64,000 nucleotides of DNA from Siphonodentalium dalli (taxonomy: Eukaryota > Mollusca > Scaphopoda > Gadilida > Siphonodentaliidae): positions 108,962,278 through 109,026,277 of the forward strand of contig CP136069.1 in NCBI GenBank assembly GCA_032622095.1. Reading direction: 5' to 3'. Under the pieces are notes generated by a model. That model had not been told where the DNA came from, made no database searches, and was given only the letters and a program-made list of their open reading frames with translations. The position numbers and the translations under genes are program-made. Numbering within the stretch: position 1 is the first letter of the stretch; each line of letters begins with the position of its first letter. Shown here in pieces: positions 45,071-54,694 of the stretch.

Positions 45071-46290
45071 TTATACCCCCCGCAATGAAGTTAGGGGGGG
45101 TATACTGGAGTCAGCTTGTCCGTCCATCGTCGTCCGTCTGTCCGTCCATGTTTACTAATGACTACTTATGTGGCTAAGATTGTGTAAAATGGATATTTAT
45201 GGGCATAACTTCCGTTGCGTGGCTAGCCACGTAACAGCTTTCAGATGTACGTTCAAAAATGATCTATTTGGCCTAATCAGCTTATTTAATTTTGTAGTCA
45301 CTCAAAATTTGGGGAAAAAAAGTCCATCGATTTAGACATCCATGACCTGTCAATAGGAGATGTCGGACACTGACTGACATTTATGTGGCTAGCCACCCAA
45401 TCACGGACCTGTCAGTTTCTCCTATTCCACTGTCCCAGTTGCTGTGAGCAAGTTTTTGAGTTTTAATCAGCTTCTTCTGCTATAATTCCAACATGTTATG
45501 AATCCATAATCTGGAGTTTTATCACTATCTACTACTTGATAGCCACATAAAATTTTATGGCTACTTGAGAAGCCACATAAAAACTAAAGCCACATTACCA
45601 TTTCTAGCCACATAGGTCGGAGCCACATATCTACCCATTTGTTCGTCTGTCCGTCGTCCGTCCGTGGACACAAATTTGTCCGGAGTTTTTCTCAGTCGTT
45701 TTTTGATCAATTTCTGTGAAACTTGGCACAGACATCAACCACCATGGGAACCTGTGCACCTGCGATTGAGCTTTTATTCCTACATTTTTCGGTCAATTTT
45801 TTAAAAACGTGGCACAGATATTTAGTACCATGGGAACTTGTGCACCTGCGATTATGACGTCTGGCCGACATTTTTTGGTGGAGTTATCCCCCTTTTTCGA
45901 CTTAGAAACTTTTTTGCAACATGCATAATTTTGTCCGAGCTTTTATTCCTACATTTTTCGGTCAATGTTTTTTAAATCTTGGCACTGATATTTAGTACCA
46001 TGGGAACCTGTGCACCTGCGATTATGACGTCTGTCCGACATGTTTTGTGTGGAGTTATTCCCCTTTTTCGACTTAGAAATGTTTTCGCAACATACATAAT
46101 TTTGTCCAAGCTTTTATTCCTACATTTTTTGGTCAATAGGTTTAAGATTAGGGTTATGGTTGTACACCTGCAATGGGAACTGTTATTTTATTATTTTAAC
46201 TAAATGTTTACTGACATGTGAAACATCTTAGTATTTTAAAAACAGGGGGGTATCCGTAGTCACACCTACGGGACAGTCACACCTCTAGTT
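45071..46290 (+). mobile_element. GTCCGTCC element, family b, with an internal insertion
   Basis: The head hairpin TATACCCCCCGCAATGAAG..GGGGGGGTATACTGGAGTC is identical to 25891. Three core units and the tail TTTAAGATTAGGGTTATGG..CACACCTCTAGTT follow from about 45640. Between 45155 and 45640 the GTCCGTCC run is interrupted by foreign sequence. One core unit is shortened: GATTGAGCTTTTATTCC at 45764 lacks the middle of the unit. Confidence 0.85.
45155..45640. mobile_element. ~485 bp insertion with GTGGCTAGCCAC palindromes
   Basis: It interrupts the GTCCGTCC run of the element at 45071. It contains GTGGCTAGCCAC (45220) and several GCCACATA / TATGTGGC words (45165, 45384, 45541, 45570, 45590, 45611, 45625), mostly facing inward from the two ends. 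This is consistent with a small TIR element. The target duplication cannot be decided in the repetitive flank. Confidence 0.6.
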
Positions 46291-46394
46291 TGAAATAGAC
46301 CCCATATTATAGCAACTGGTCCTGTCTTCCTGTTGTGCCGGCAATTTTATCCGGCCATTTATACATCAAATTCACCATGGTTCGGTTTTAAATC

Positions 46395-46711
46395 CCGAAT
46401 GAAATGGTTGTATACTGGATTACATGCATCCAATCCTCCGTTGGTCCGAGCACATATCTTAACCACAGGTTGTTATATATCAATGAAATTTTTTATGGAT
46501 GTCCCACTGTGAGCAGTGTTCAATCGTTTTTTTCCAGATTTTCCATTCTAGAGTTATTCATCTTTGTTTATCTGGAAATGTTGTTTTTTTGTCCGTCCGA
46601 GCAGATATCTCCACCACCGGTTGACGAATCTCAATGAAATTTGGTATGGATATTCACTACTATGAGGGCAATCAATTGAGTGTTCAATTGTTTTATTGAG
46701 TGTTCAATTGT
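46395..46711 (+). repeat. Core units of a family-a-like element
   Basis: Two diverged units with CAATGAAATTT(G/T)(G/T)TATGGAT, TTTCCATTCTAGAGTTATTCATCTTTG and GTCCGTCCGAGCAGATATCTC. There is no recognisable head or tail. Confidence 0.7.
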
Positions 46712-46849
46712 TTTTAGCTCACCTGAGACGAAGTCTCTGGTGGAGCTATAGTCATCACACCTTGTCCGTCGTCCATCCGTCTGTCAACAATTCTTTGAAC
46801 ATCTTCTCCAGATCCTTAGGACCTAATGGGTTCATATGTGGTGTGAATG

Positions 46850-48135
46850 CAGGGTTTCCGCTAGGGGTTGGGGGAATGTGGCCGTATTTGGGAAGCACAT
46901 ACCCGGCGCCGTGTTGGGTATCGATTTCCTTGCACTTGAGACAACATTCAGGAACATTGAAGCTTCGTATAGAAACCAAATTAAAACAGATAGTCTTTCT
47001 TTGATCTCAAGTTAATGAACTAAAAGCATGTTAGCACCACCACATACAACGACTTTTATATCAGTAGTGCTCAATATTAAAAGCTGATATCAAAGAAATT
47101 ACTGGGGTTGGAAAGACACATTGTCACACTCAGTGTTACGTCAGAGCTCATGTCACGTGCTTTGCACACGTTCTGTGTGCCTGATCTCTTTGTATTTTAT
47201 ACAGTACCGATCAGAACAAGTTGGTGTAAACTCAAAAGCCATTCCTCAGACGGAGATGACCACATGCTGGATTCGTATAATGGATAATTTTGTATTCATT
47301 GGATAGGGAATAAATACACTGTTAATAACTATTAATATTTTAATTATACCCCCTGTAACGAAGTTAGGGGGGTATACTGGAATCAGCATGTCCATCCGTC
47401 GCACTGTCCGTCCATGGACACACATTTGTCCGGAGTTTTTCTCAGTCTTTTTTTGATCAATTTCCGTGAAACTTGGCACAGACATCAACCACCATGGGAA
47501 CCTGTGCACCTGCAAATATGACGTCTGTCAGACTTTTTTTGGTGGAGTTATCCCCCATTTTTTTACTTAGAATTTTTTTGCAACATGTATAATTTTGTCC
47601 GAGCTTTTATTCCTACATTTTTAGGTCAATGTTTTTTAATTTTGGCATTGATATTTAGTACCATGGGAACCTGTGCACCTGCGATTATGACGTCTGTCGG
47701 ACATTTTTTGTAGAGTTATTCCCCTTTTTCGACTTAGAACATTTTCGCAACATGCATAATTTGTCTGAGATTTTATTCCTACATTTTTCGGTCAATAGGT
47801 TTAAGATTAGGGTTAGGGGTGTGCACCTGCAATGGGAACTGTTATTTTATTATTTTAACTAAATGTTTACTGACATGTGAAACATCTTAGTATTTTAAAG
47901 ATACTGACAGGATGATGCAGACAACAGTTACTGTGCACGTGGTCTGCGGTAATTGATAATGTCTTGTTCAGGCACCAAGTGTAGGATTCCTTGCAATCTG
48001 TTAATCATCAGTGTCGGTGATCGCTCGTCCTGAGTAATAAGGGGGCTGAGTTGGTCTGTTGCTATTTTGTGACCAAGGTTGGGAAGGGGAATGAGGCCGC
48101 TGGACGGCCAGCCTGCCGTAGTAGCGGAAACCCTG
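46850..48135. mobile_element. hAT-like element, 1286 bp, TIR CAGGGTTTCCGCTA
   Basis: A perfect 14 bp TIR, CAGGGTTTCCGCTA, lies at 46850-46863 and inverted at 48122-48135, followed inside by an imperfect GGGGGAATG..GGCC match. Its flanks are GTGAATG and GTGGATG, which could be a 7-8 bp duplication with one change. It is non-coding and itself contains a family b GTCCGTCC element (47344-47900). Confidence 0.8.
47344..47900 (+). mobile_element. GTCCGTCC element, family b, third copy
   Basis: The head hairpin TATACCCCCTGTAACGAAGTTAGGGGGGTATACTGG, then CGTCCATGGACACACATTTGTCCGG. Two core units and the start of the tail (GGTTTAAGATTAGGGTTAGG ... CATCTTAGTATTTTAAA) follow; the final GGGGGGTATCC segment is lost. 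Confidence 0.8.
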
Positions 48136-48479
48136 GTGGATGTTATCTATGTGCCTAACCATAACTCTTTCCCACCAAAGTAATTCTTAAAACGACTTCT
48201 TCTCAAATTCCATTGGGACAAATGGGTTCATATTTGGTATAAAGGGTGCTTGGCTCACTGTGGATCAGATTTATTTAAATGAGGTCACTGTGTCAAATGT
48301 GGGCGGAGCCAGTGACATAACTAAAAAAAAAAAAAAAAAAAAATTCAGATTGAACTCCTTGCTTAGTTTAACAAAAACTTTGTTTTGTTTTAATCATGTT
48401 ATAAAATTTGAGAAATCTAACACCATTATAACATCCGCAGAGTTATGAAACTTTAATCTTTAATGAAATCACTGAAACT

Positions 48480-48515
48480 TTCCATCACCCCCCCCCCCCC
48501 CCCCCCCCCACATGA
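48480..48515. repeat. C homopolymer
   Basis: A run of about 23 C within CATCACC...CCACATGACC. The length is unreliable in any assembly. Confidence 0.9.
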
Positions 48516-48743
48516 CCCTGCCCCCAACCAACACCCCATATCATATCACAATACCTCTGCTCACCAGAAGCATAGAGTTATTATCTACCAGAGGACTGGG
48601 TCAGGTATTAGCTACAGAGAGAGACAGACACAGTCATTGTCATTAATTGAGATTAGAATAAGAGATATCGGACAGTTTGTGTAAACAACCACACTTGCAC
48701 TGCTGTCTGTTGTCATTATCAAATAAAAATAAAATTCTGTTAT

Positions 48744-49180
48744 CAAGCCTGAATTTAGTGTGTCTGAATTTGCAGAATGAGGTCCCCAGAGGGTGAATAT
48801 AGTGATGCTACCCCATACAGCAGGCTAGCAACACCAAATACACCCTCCAGGGACCTCGTTCTGCGTGTGCCTCATCTTCTGGGAAGTATCTAGAGTATCA
48901 AATTGACATTTTTTAGTTATTTTTTCACTTCTGTTCAGTTTCTATATCCCCTAATTTGGAAGATAAAATGCATAATCGAGGTGCTCAATGGGGGTATATC
49001 ACCAACTTAAACTGGAGAACTTCAATCAATCCTAGGTTTCCCATGGCAGATGAGGCCTAATCAGAATGCAGTCTCCAGAGGGTGAATTTGGTGATACTAG
49101 CCCACCTTGCATCATAGCAACATTAAATTCACCTTTTGGGGACCTCATTCTGCAAATGTCAGACACTAAATTCAGGCTTG
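48744..49180. mobile_element. 437 bp inverted-repeat element
   Basis: CAAGCCTGAATTTAGTGT and GCAGAATGAGGTCCCCAGAG on the left (48744-48798) recur inverted on the right (49128-49180). Two more inverted copies of the GAGGTCCC(C/T)(A/G)GAGGGTG block sit inside (48845-48865 and 49068-49090), so the element is a palindrome of palindromes. It is non-coding and no target duplication is clear. Confidence 0.8.
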
Positions 49181-49239
49181 GCTATTCCAATATTATTTTC
49201 TTAACTACCACTTATCCAGGTGAAATCATACCCTGATTT

Positions 49240-50180
49240 TAAAAAATATTGGAGGTTATATTGGATTGAATTTGTCTGTCTGTCTATATGTAGGGTCCTT
49301 AGGTTCAGCTTTGTTCAAATAGGGTTATTTTTTGGAAACCTTTGAAGGAAATCAATTCACTTCAACTCTTAAATCTCCCCTTTGAATGTATTAGATGAAT
49401 GGATCTCATGGATGGGGATTCACATTTGTTCAAATAGGGGCAGAGATAAGAGATTTAACTCTCCCCCACCCTTCCTACCTGTATCTATGCTGTTTGGTAC
49501 TGGTATAATAATATTGATTTATAGGCTGCCTGGTGGGGGCAATCTTTGAGGCAATGGGTAGGGAGTGTAGAGGGGGTGGAGTTTTGACCCCCTACTTTTA
49601 TCAAATTTTTAACAGTTGAAAATTTCATGCCTGATACAACATTTAATAGTTGTAGATTAGATTTTCACACCAAAAATAGGTTAGAATTGTTCTCATAGTT
49701 TGTTTTGATTTTCCAACCAGTATGTTCTTAAACCAACAGTTCATATGTTCCTACTTCAGGTTAAACTGTTAGACCGAATTATCCACAAATTCTAACTTTA
49801 TGGGGGCTGTCAGGTTGGTAATTTTCAGTAGTTTGACAGCTTGGAGTACTGCCGGTACCAGTTGTAAAATTCAAATTTTAACTTTATGAGGGATGTCAGG
49901 TTGGAAATTTTCAAAAGTTTGAGAGCTTGAAGTACCAGTACTGGTTGATAAATTCAACCTAAAAGGATTTTTGTGAACTTAGTACTGTGGTATTGTTGTC
50001 TTCTATAAAAAGGGTAAGTCATTTTTGATTTGTCAGTGGTGTGCAATTAGAAATGTCCATGTTTAGAACTACTTGTCTTAAGTGATTTTGTCAAGTACTG
50101 ACTTTTGTGGTCTTCAGAGTTCCAGTCTTCTCGATCTTTAAAGTCTGGTGAGCGACCCACAGTCATTGACTGTCTTGTTT
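49240..50180 (+). repeat. Decayed core units and tail of a family h element
   Basis: GTCTGTCTGTC, TCAAATAGGG and GATTCACATTTGTTCAAATAGG are present in the first part. AACTTTATGGGGGCTGTCAGGTTGG and AACTTTATGAGGGATGTCAGGTTGG form a ~70 bp pair at 49795 and 49877. The tail AGAACTACTTGTCTTAAGTGATTTTG and GCGACCCACAGTCATTGACTG matches 7512-7620. Confidence 0.6.
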
Positions 50181-50232
50181 TTTCCAGTTTTCCGTTATTC
50201 ACCTTTGTAGAATTGGAAGTGTTGGTTTTTTA

Positions 50233-50480
50233 TGTTTACCCATACCATAGTATGGTAAACATAGTGTCGTTGTCCGGATTGACCACTCGTCGTTAGCCCG
50301 TCCGTCCGAATTCCTTGCTCAATTTATAATTTTTTTTTTAAATAAATAAATAACAAAAAATATTTATAATAATTTTGTTGTTATTATATAACTCTGCCAA
50401 GGGTACCTGAGTCACCACACCAAATTTGTTTAAATCGGTCCAAAATCTTGTGTTATTGTACTGGTAAATTTTGGTTTTCA
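50233..50480 (+). mobile_element. GTCCGTCC element, family g (TGTTTACCCATACCATAG hairpin)
   Basis: The head hairpin TGTTTACC-CATACCATAGTATGG-TAAACA (50233-50261) is followed by GTCGTTGTCCGGATTGACCACTCG and CCGTCCGTCCG, then a shortened core with GGGTACCTGAGTCACCACACC. It is the same family as 12735-13130. Confidence 0.75.
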
Positions 50481-50489
50481 AATTCGTAT

Positions 50490-50900
50490 TTTTATACGCC
50501 CTTTTTGAAAAAAGGTCGTATTATGTAATAAGTCTGTCCGTCCGTCTGTCGCACCGTCTGTCTGTCCGTCCGTCTGTCTGTTCGTCCGTTAACATTTTTG
50601 GTTTCCGATCGATAACTCCAGCTTGGATTATTTGATCTGAACCAAAGTTGGTATGTGAATTTCCCAGCTAAATATACAGGCCAAGTTTGAATATGGGTTC
50701 TGTCCAATTATTTTTACATGAGTTATGGCCCTTTTTCGACTTAGAATTTGACCGTCTGTTAATATTTTTGGTCTCCGACCGATAACTCCAGTTTGGATTA
50801 TTTGATCTGAACCAAAGTTGGTGTGTGTATTTCCCAGCTAAAACTACAGGCCAAGTTCGAATATGGGTGCCGTCCAATTATTTTTACATGATTTTTCGAC
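50490..50900 (+). mobile_element. GTCCGTCC element, family f
   Basis: The head hairpin TATACGCCCTTTTTGAAAAAAGGTCGTAT leads into a long CCGTCTGTC run, then two ~175 bp units with ATTTTTGGT(T/C)TCCGA(T/C)CGATAAC, TGAACCAAAGTTGGT(A/G)TGTG and GTCCAATTATTTTTACATGA. The second unit is cut at 50900, where a different sequence starts at a TA. Confidence 0.8.
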
Positions 50901-50902
50901 TA

Positions 50903-51220
50903 AGGGAGCGTCTCAAAAGTCTTATTCCTGAAAGCATTTTCCGAAAACAACTGACGTTATGAACAATTTGCGGAAAGCTGTTTTCGGAAATTTTGCGGAA
51001 ATTACGTTCCTTCTTTCGGAAAATAGCGCTTAGTTTTGTGGAAAGAAGACGATGTTTGCGAATTCTTTTTTGGAATACGTCCGACGTTTTCGGAATTTGC
51101 GGAAATAATTGCGGAATTCCACCATAACGTTATCGGAATTTGAGTTTCCTCTTTCGGAATTTGCGGAAATAATTGCGGAAATTCACCACAACATTATCGG
51201 AATTTGAATGCATGCCGACA
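50903..51220 (+). mobile_element. Orphan transposon end with iterated TTTGCGGAAA words
   Basis: It starts at TA (50901-50902) with AGGGAGCGTCTCAAAAG, similar in its tip to AGGGAGCTTGTCC at 14874. It then iterates TTTGCGGAAA / TTTTCGGAA words at least ten times. It begins exactly where the repeat unit of the preceding element is broken (TTTTTCGAC). No matching right end was found. Confidence 0.6.
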
Positions 51221-51885
51221 TCTTTCCGGAACATTTGTGGAATATATTCATGGGTGTTGGGCCGGTAAAATCGTAAAAATCGCAGCATACTATAGAGTAT
51301 GGATCTATGACTATTGCCGGGTTTCGTTTTCAGTGTTTATTAACTTAATAAAAAAAATACGGCAATTTAAACACTTTTCCTTGACGAATCTTGGTATGGC
51401 TTCATTTAACAGTCATTTCCACAACTATATAGTCAAAACGTGTTTAATTCACAAGCACGAGTCATGTATATGGCATGCAGGGAGTGAGTACCGGCACCCT
51501 ATATAAACTTCCTGATATGTACTCAGATATATTTGACAAGAGAGTGCGCACGGCTGACCTAGTTATAAAAATGATGTCAGTTTGACACTGTTTGTAATGG
51601 CAACATATTTGATACAATTTGGCCACTGTTCATAACATGCAACTAAAACACAGCAAGGTGCATCAAAGCAACCAACCGGAAATCTAACTGACAAAAGACG
51701 AAAAATATCAAAGGGTTTGTTGTACCGCATACAGAAATCAATTATCATTATAGTATCAACAGGTGTAGATCCCGCCCTCTTTCCCTGTCTGAATGGAGTT
51801 ACCACTGTGATTGGTTAAATCGAGCTCTTCCCAAATTTTATGGCTTTTGTGGATTCCGATTTTGTTAGATATAAACGACCAGAAT
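51221..51885. other. Stretch with no recognised feature
   Basis: Only short frames (100 residues or fewer) without recognisable similarity. A 100-residue + frame (51204-51506) begins inside the GCGGAAA repeats and is not convincing. Confidence 0.4.
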
Positions 51886-51887
51886 TA

Positions 51888-51968
51888 GGGTTGCCACGAC
51901 TATGAGTTTTCATAATCGACTAATCGGCAGCTATAATCGACGGTTAGTCGATTAATCGGTAATATATG
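51888..51968 (+). mobile_element. Orphan hAT-like end with TAATCGACTAATCGG words
   Basis: TAGGGTTGCCACGACTATGA is followed by ATAATCGACTAATCGG, ATAATCGACGGTTAGTCGATTAATCGG. Such AATCGATTAATCG-rich ends after AGGGTTGCCACGACTA are frequent in animal hAT-like elements (recalled). The opposite end is not in the window. Confidence 0.5.
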
Positions 51969-52940
51969 CGCCCTGTATTACATCCAGGTAAACAAGTGAT
52001 AAATGCGAAATTACGATGACTTCTTTACATTTATTTTGAAGACAGTTATAAACTGTCGATGTTCCCTGTTTACACTGTTTTATTGCATATACAACAAGGA
52101 ATACTCATGCCCTCATAGTCTCATTCGTCCCGATGTAGTTTTTAACAGGCCCTTACTATTAAATACTGCCAAGTGCCCATATTGCCGATGTTTCTGGCAA
52201 AGTTAGAGCAAACTGCATACGAGTACGATGTGACAGTAACTGTGCAAAATTGCGATAAGTAAAGCTAATCTCGATCGTGACTCCCAAGCCGCCGCTACGT
52301 ATTTCGACAGGTCACGTGCTTCACATTAATCGGTGAAATTGCGGCGAAATGCGTGCACTTACAATGAAGTTAACGAGGACATAGGTAGACAGTGGGAGGT
52401 ATTTGAGCTTTTGTGGGGGACCCTGGGGTGACGGGGATGCAGTCACAATTACTGCCGTGTATAACCTGGACATTTTCAATAAAGAATTGCAAGAAATAAT
52501 GAAACAAATTAATAGTTTATATATACGTAACCCCTTGTCAAAGAACTCCCAAACATTGGATTGTTTTCTTGAAGACATTTTTTTACAATGGCACCACATA
52601 AGAATACATGTAATGGTAATTATTTGCAACCTTCCAAGGTCCGCCCACGGCCTAACACGCTGACAGATATTCCAACCAATAGCTGATCAGATAACTCTGT
52701 GAAAAGTCGGCGCAGACATCAAAGACAAACTGAAGGATGCCGCCAGCCAGGCATGTACTGTGTGAACATGTCGCACACATAATTCTTTGAAGATGACCGC
52801 CAAACGTGGGCGGCGACATCAAAGGCAGGGGACACCGCAACGGAATAGTGCTGCATACGCGGTTAACAGTTACTTCCAGGCATGACATCGATACACATGT
52901 TACACAACCATACCCACAATGGGGGTATGCCAGCACCACT
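51969..52940. other. Stretch with no recognised feature
   Basis: Several short overlapping frames (about 52321-52939) on both strands without recognisable products. AACGTGGGCGGCGACATC and AAAGTCGGCGCAGACATC are loosely repeated near 52690 and 52803. Confidence 0.35.
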
Positions 52941-53215
52941 GGTGCAATTTTTTTTCTTTTCCATCCACGCAGATACCTCAGCCATTGGTTATCTAATCTA
53001 AATGAAATTTGGTATGGATGTTCATCATCAAAAGGGCTTTCAATTAAGTGAAAAATGGTGTTGTTCGCATTCTCTGTTCTAGAGTTGTTTATCTTGAAAT
53101 ATTTATTTTTTGCCTGTCCGCCTGAGTATTATAGGATGTTAATGAAATTTGGCATGTATGATGTTCACTATCACAAGGGCTTTCAATGTAGTGTCAACCA
53201 CTTTTGTTTCCATTT
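52941..53215 (+). repeat. Family-a-like core units, left of a nested insertion
   Basis: CAGATACCTCAGCCATTGG, AAATGAAATTTGGTATGGATG and TCAAAAGGGCTTTCAAT form two units. The second unit stops inside TTTGTTTCCATTTTTG and continues at 54188 as ATTGAGTTATTGTCCTTCG. Confidence 0.75.
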
Positions 53216-54187
53216 TTGTCCCCCGACGTTTCCGTCGGAGGACTATAGAAATGACCCTCGTCCGTCCGTGCGTCCGTGCGTCCGTCCGTGTGTCCGTGCG
53301 TCCGAGATTGGGTACCTTCATGGTGTAATCAACCCCTCCTACAGTTTTAAACGTAGAGATTTGAAACTCTGGGATATTGTTCCTAACATGTTGGTGATTT
53401 GCAACATCTATATAGCTAATCAAAAATATATTTTTTTCCATATTTTTAGGGGGGTTTTCGACTTAGAAAATTTGGAACATTTTTGCCTTTTGGATGAGAT
53501 TGGGTACCTTCATGGTGTAATCAACTCCTCCTACAGTTTTAAACGTAGAGATTTGAAACTCTGGGATATTGTTCCTAACATGTTGGTGATTTGCAACATC
53601 TATATAGCTAATCAAAAATATAATGTTTTCCATATTTTTGGGGGGGTTTTCGACTTAGAAAATTTGGAACATTTTTGCCTTTTGGATGAGATTGGGTACC
53701 TTCATGGTGTAATCAACTCCTCCTACAGTTTTAAATGTAGAGATTTGAAACTCTGGGATATTGTTCCTAACATGTTGGTGATTTGCAACATCTATATAGC
53801 TAATAAAAAATATCATTTTTTCCATATTTTTGGGGGGTTTTCGACTTAGAAAATTTGGAACATTTTTGCCTTTTGGATGAGATTGGGTACCTTCATGGTG
53901 TAATCAACTCCTCCTACAGTTTTAAATGTAGAGATTTGAAACTCTGGGATATTGTTCCTAACATGTTGGTGATTTGCAACATCTATATAGCTAATACAAA
54001 AATATAATATTTTCGCGTTTGTATGCGTTTGTTCATCGGGTTGTTTTGTCCAAGAAATTTTGCCAAGAAATTTTGCGGTGGTTTGCAACATCTATATACT
54101 GTATAACATTGTTGCAAATAGTATCCTTCTAACAAATCCAATCATGAAGTTTACCACTCGAGTCGGGGGACATGTGGTCTGCGACCT
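53216..54187 (+). mobile_element. GTCCGTCC element, family c, inserted in another tandem core
   Basis: The head hairpin CCCCCGACG-TTT-CCGTCGGAGGAC precedes a CCGTCCGTGCGTCCGTGCG run. Four core units with a ~192 bp period start near 53304, 53496, 53688 and 53879, each with GGTACCTTCATGGTGTAATC, GGGATATTGTTCCTAACATG and TTGCAACATCTATATAGC. The tail ends in GTCGGGGGACATGTGGTCTGCGACC. Neighbouring units differ by only a few bases, so the array expanded recently. The flanks are the two halves of one foreign repeat unit, and there is no obvious target duplication. Confidence 0.85.
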
Positions 54188-54365
54188 TTTATTGAGTTAT
54201 TGTCCTTCGTTTTATCTGGAAATGTTATTATTTTGTCCGTCCTTACAAATATCTCAGTCAAAGGTTATCAGATCTCAATGAAATTTGGAATGTATGTTCC
54301 ACATAATGAGAACATCCAAAGTCATTTTAATTAGTTTTGTTTGCATTCTTCATTCAAGGGTTATT
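54188..54365 (+). repeat. Family-a-like core unit, right of the nested insertion
   Basis: It continues the unit broken at 53215: GAGTTATTGTCC, TTTATCTGGAAATGTTATT, GTCCGTCC, then CAGATCTCAATGAAATTTGG. Confidence 0.75.
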
Positions 54366-54529
54366 ATCCCCTGAAAACATTTTTTTTTTTAGAACAAGCC
54401 AGCTGTCGAAACGCACATGCACTAGCTAGCTTTTGCCATCCACAATACAAGATCGGAAACCTACTAGGCCTTTACACATGTATTTGAGAAAAAATAGCAA
54501 ATTTGTAAGATAAAATCCCTTTACTGAAA

Positions 54530-54635
54530 CTTTTTGGCTTTCCTTCTTCTTTATCATTCTATTGACTGCTCAGCATACAATTATTAATGCCTCCCCATGT
54601 TGAGCTACAGTGTCATTGACGCTGTCATTTTTTAG
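54530..54635 (+). repeat. Tail-only pearl-like fragment
   Basis: GGCTTTCCTTCTTCTTTATC and CATGTTGAGCTACAGTGTCA, followed by TTGACGCTGTCA, match the tail at 19565-19640 and the tails of the complete pearl-like copies. Confidence 0.75.
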
Positions 54636-54694
54636 AAACAAAAACTCAAATTCGGCCAAAATTTGGAAGAAACTTAATTCCATTTCTTTATTAA

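Larger units (their letters stand above)
46712..48345 (+). mobile_element. Family h element, interrupted by a hAT-like element
   Basis: The head is the hairpin AGCTCACCTGAGAC-GAA-GTCTCTGGTGGAGCT, then CACACCTTGTCCGTCGTCC and CAACAATTCTTTGAACATC. The core is cut at 46849 and resumes at 48136, with CATAACTCTTTCCCACCAAAG and TTTGGTATAAAGGGTGCTTGG. AGCTCACCTGAGNCGAAG-type heads are common in molluscs (recalled). Confidence 0.75.

Noticed and set aside
53055..53849. A 264-residue + strand frame with internal protein repeats
   Set aside because: It is the ~192 bp core array of the family c element read through; 192 is a multiple of three. No gene is indicated.
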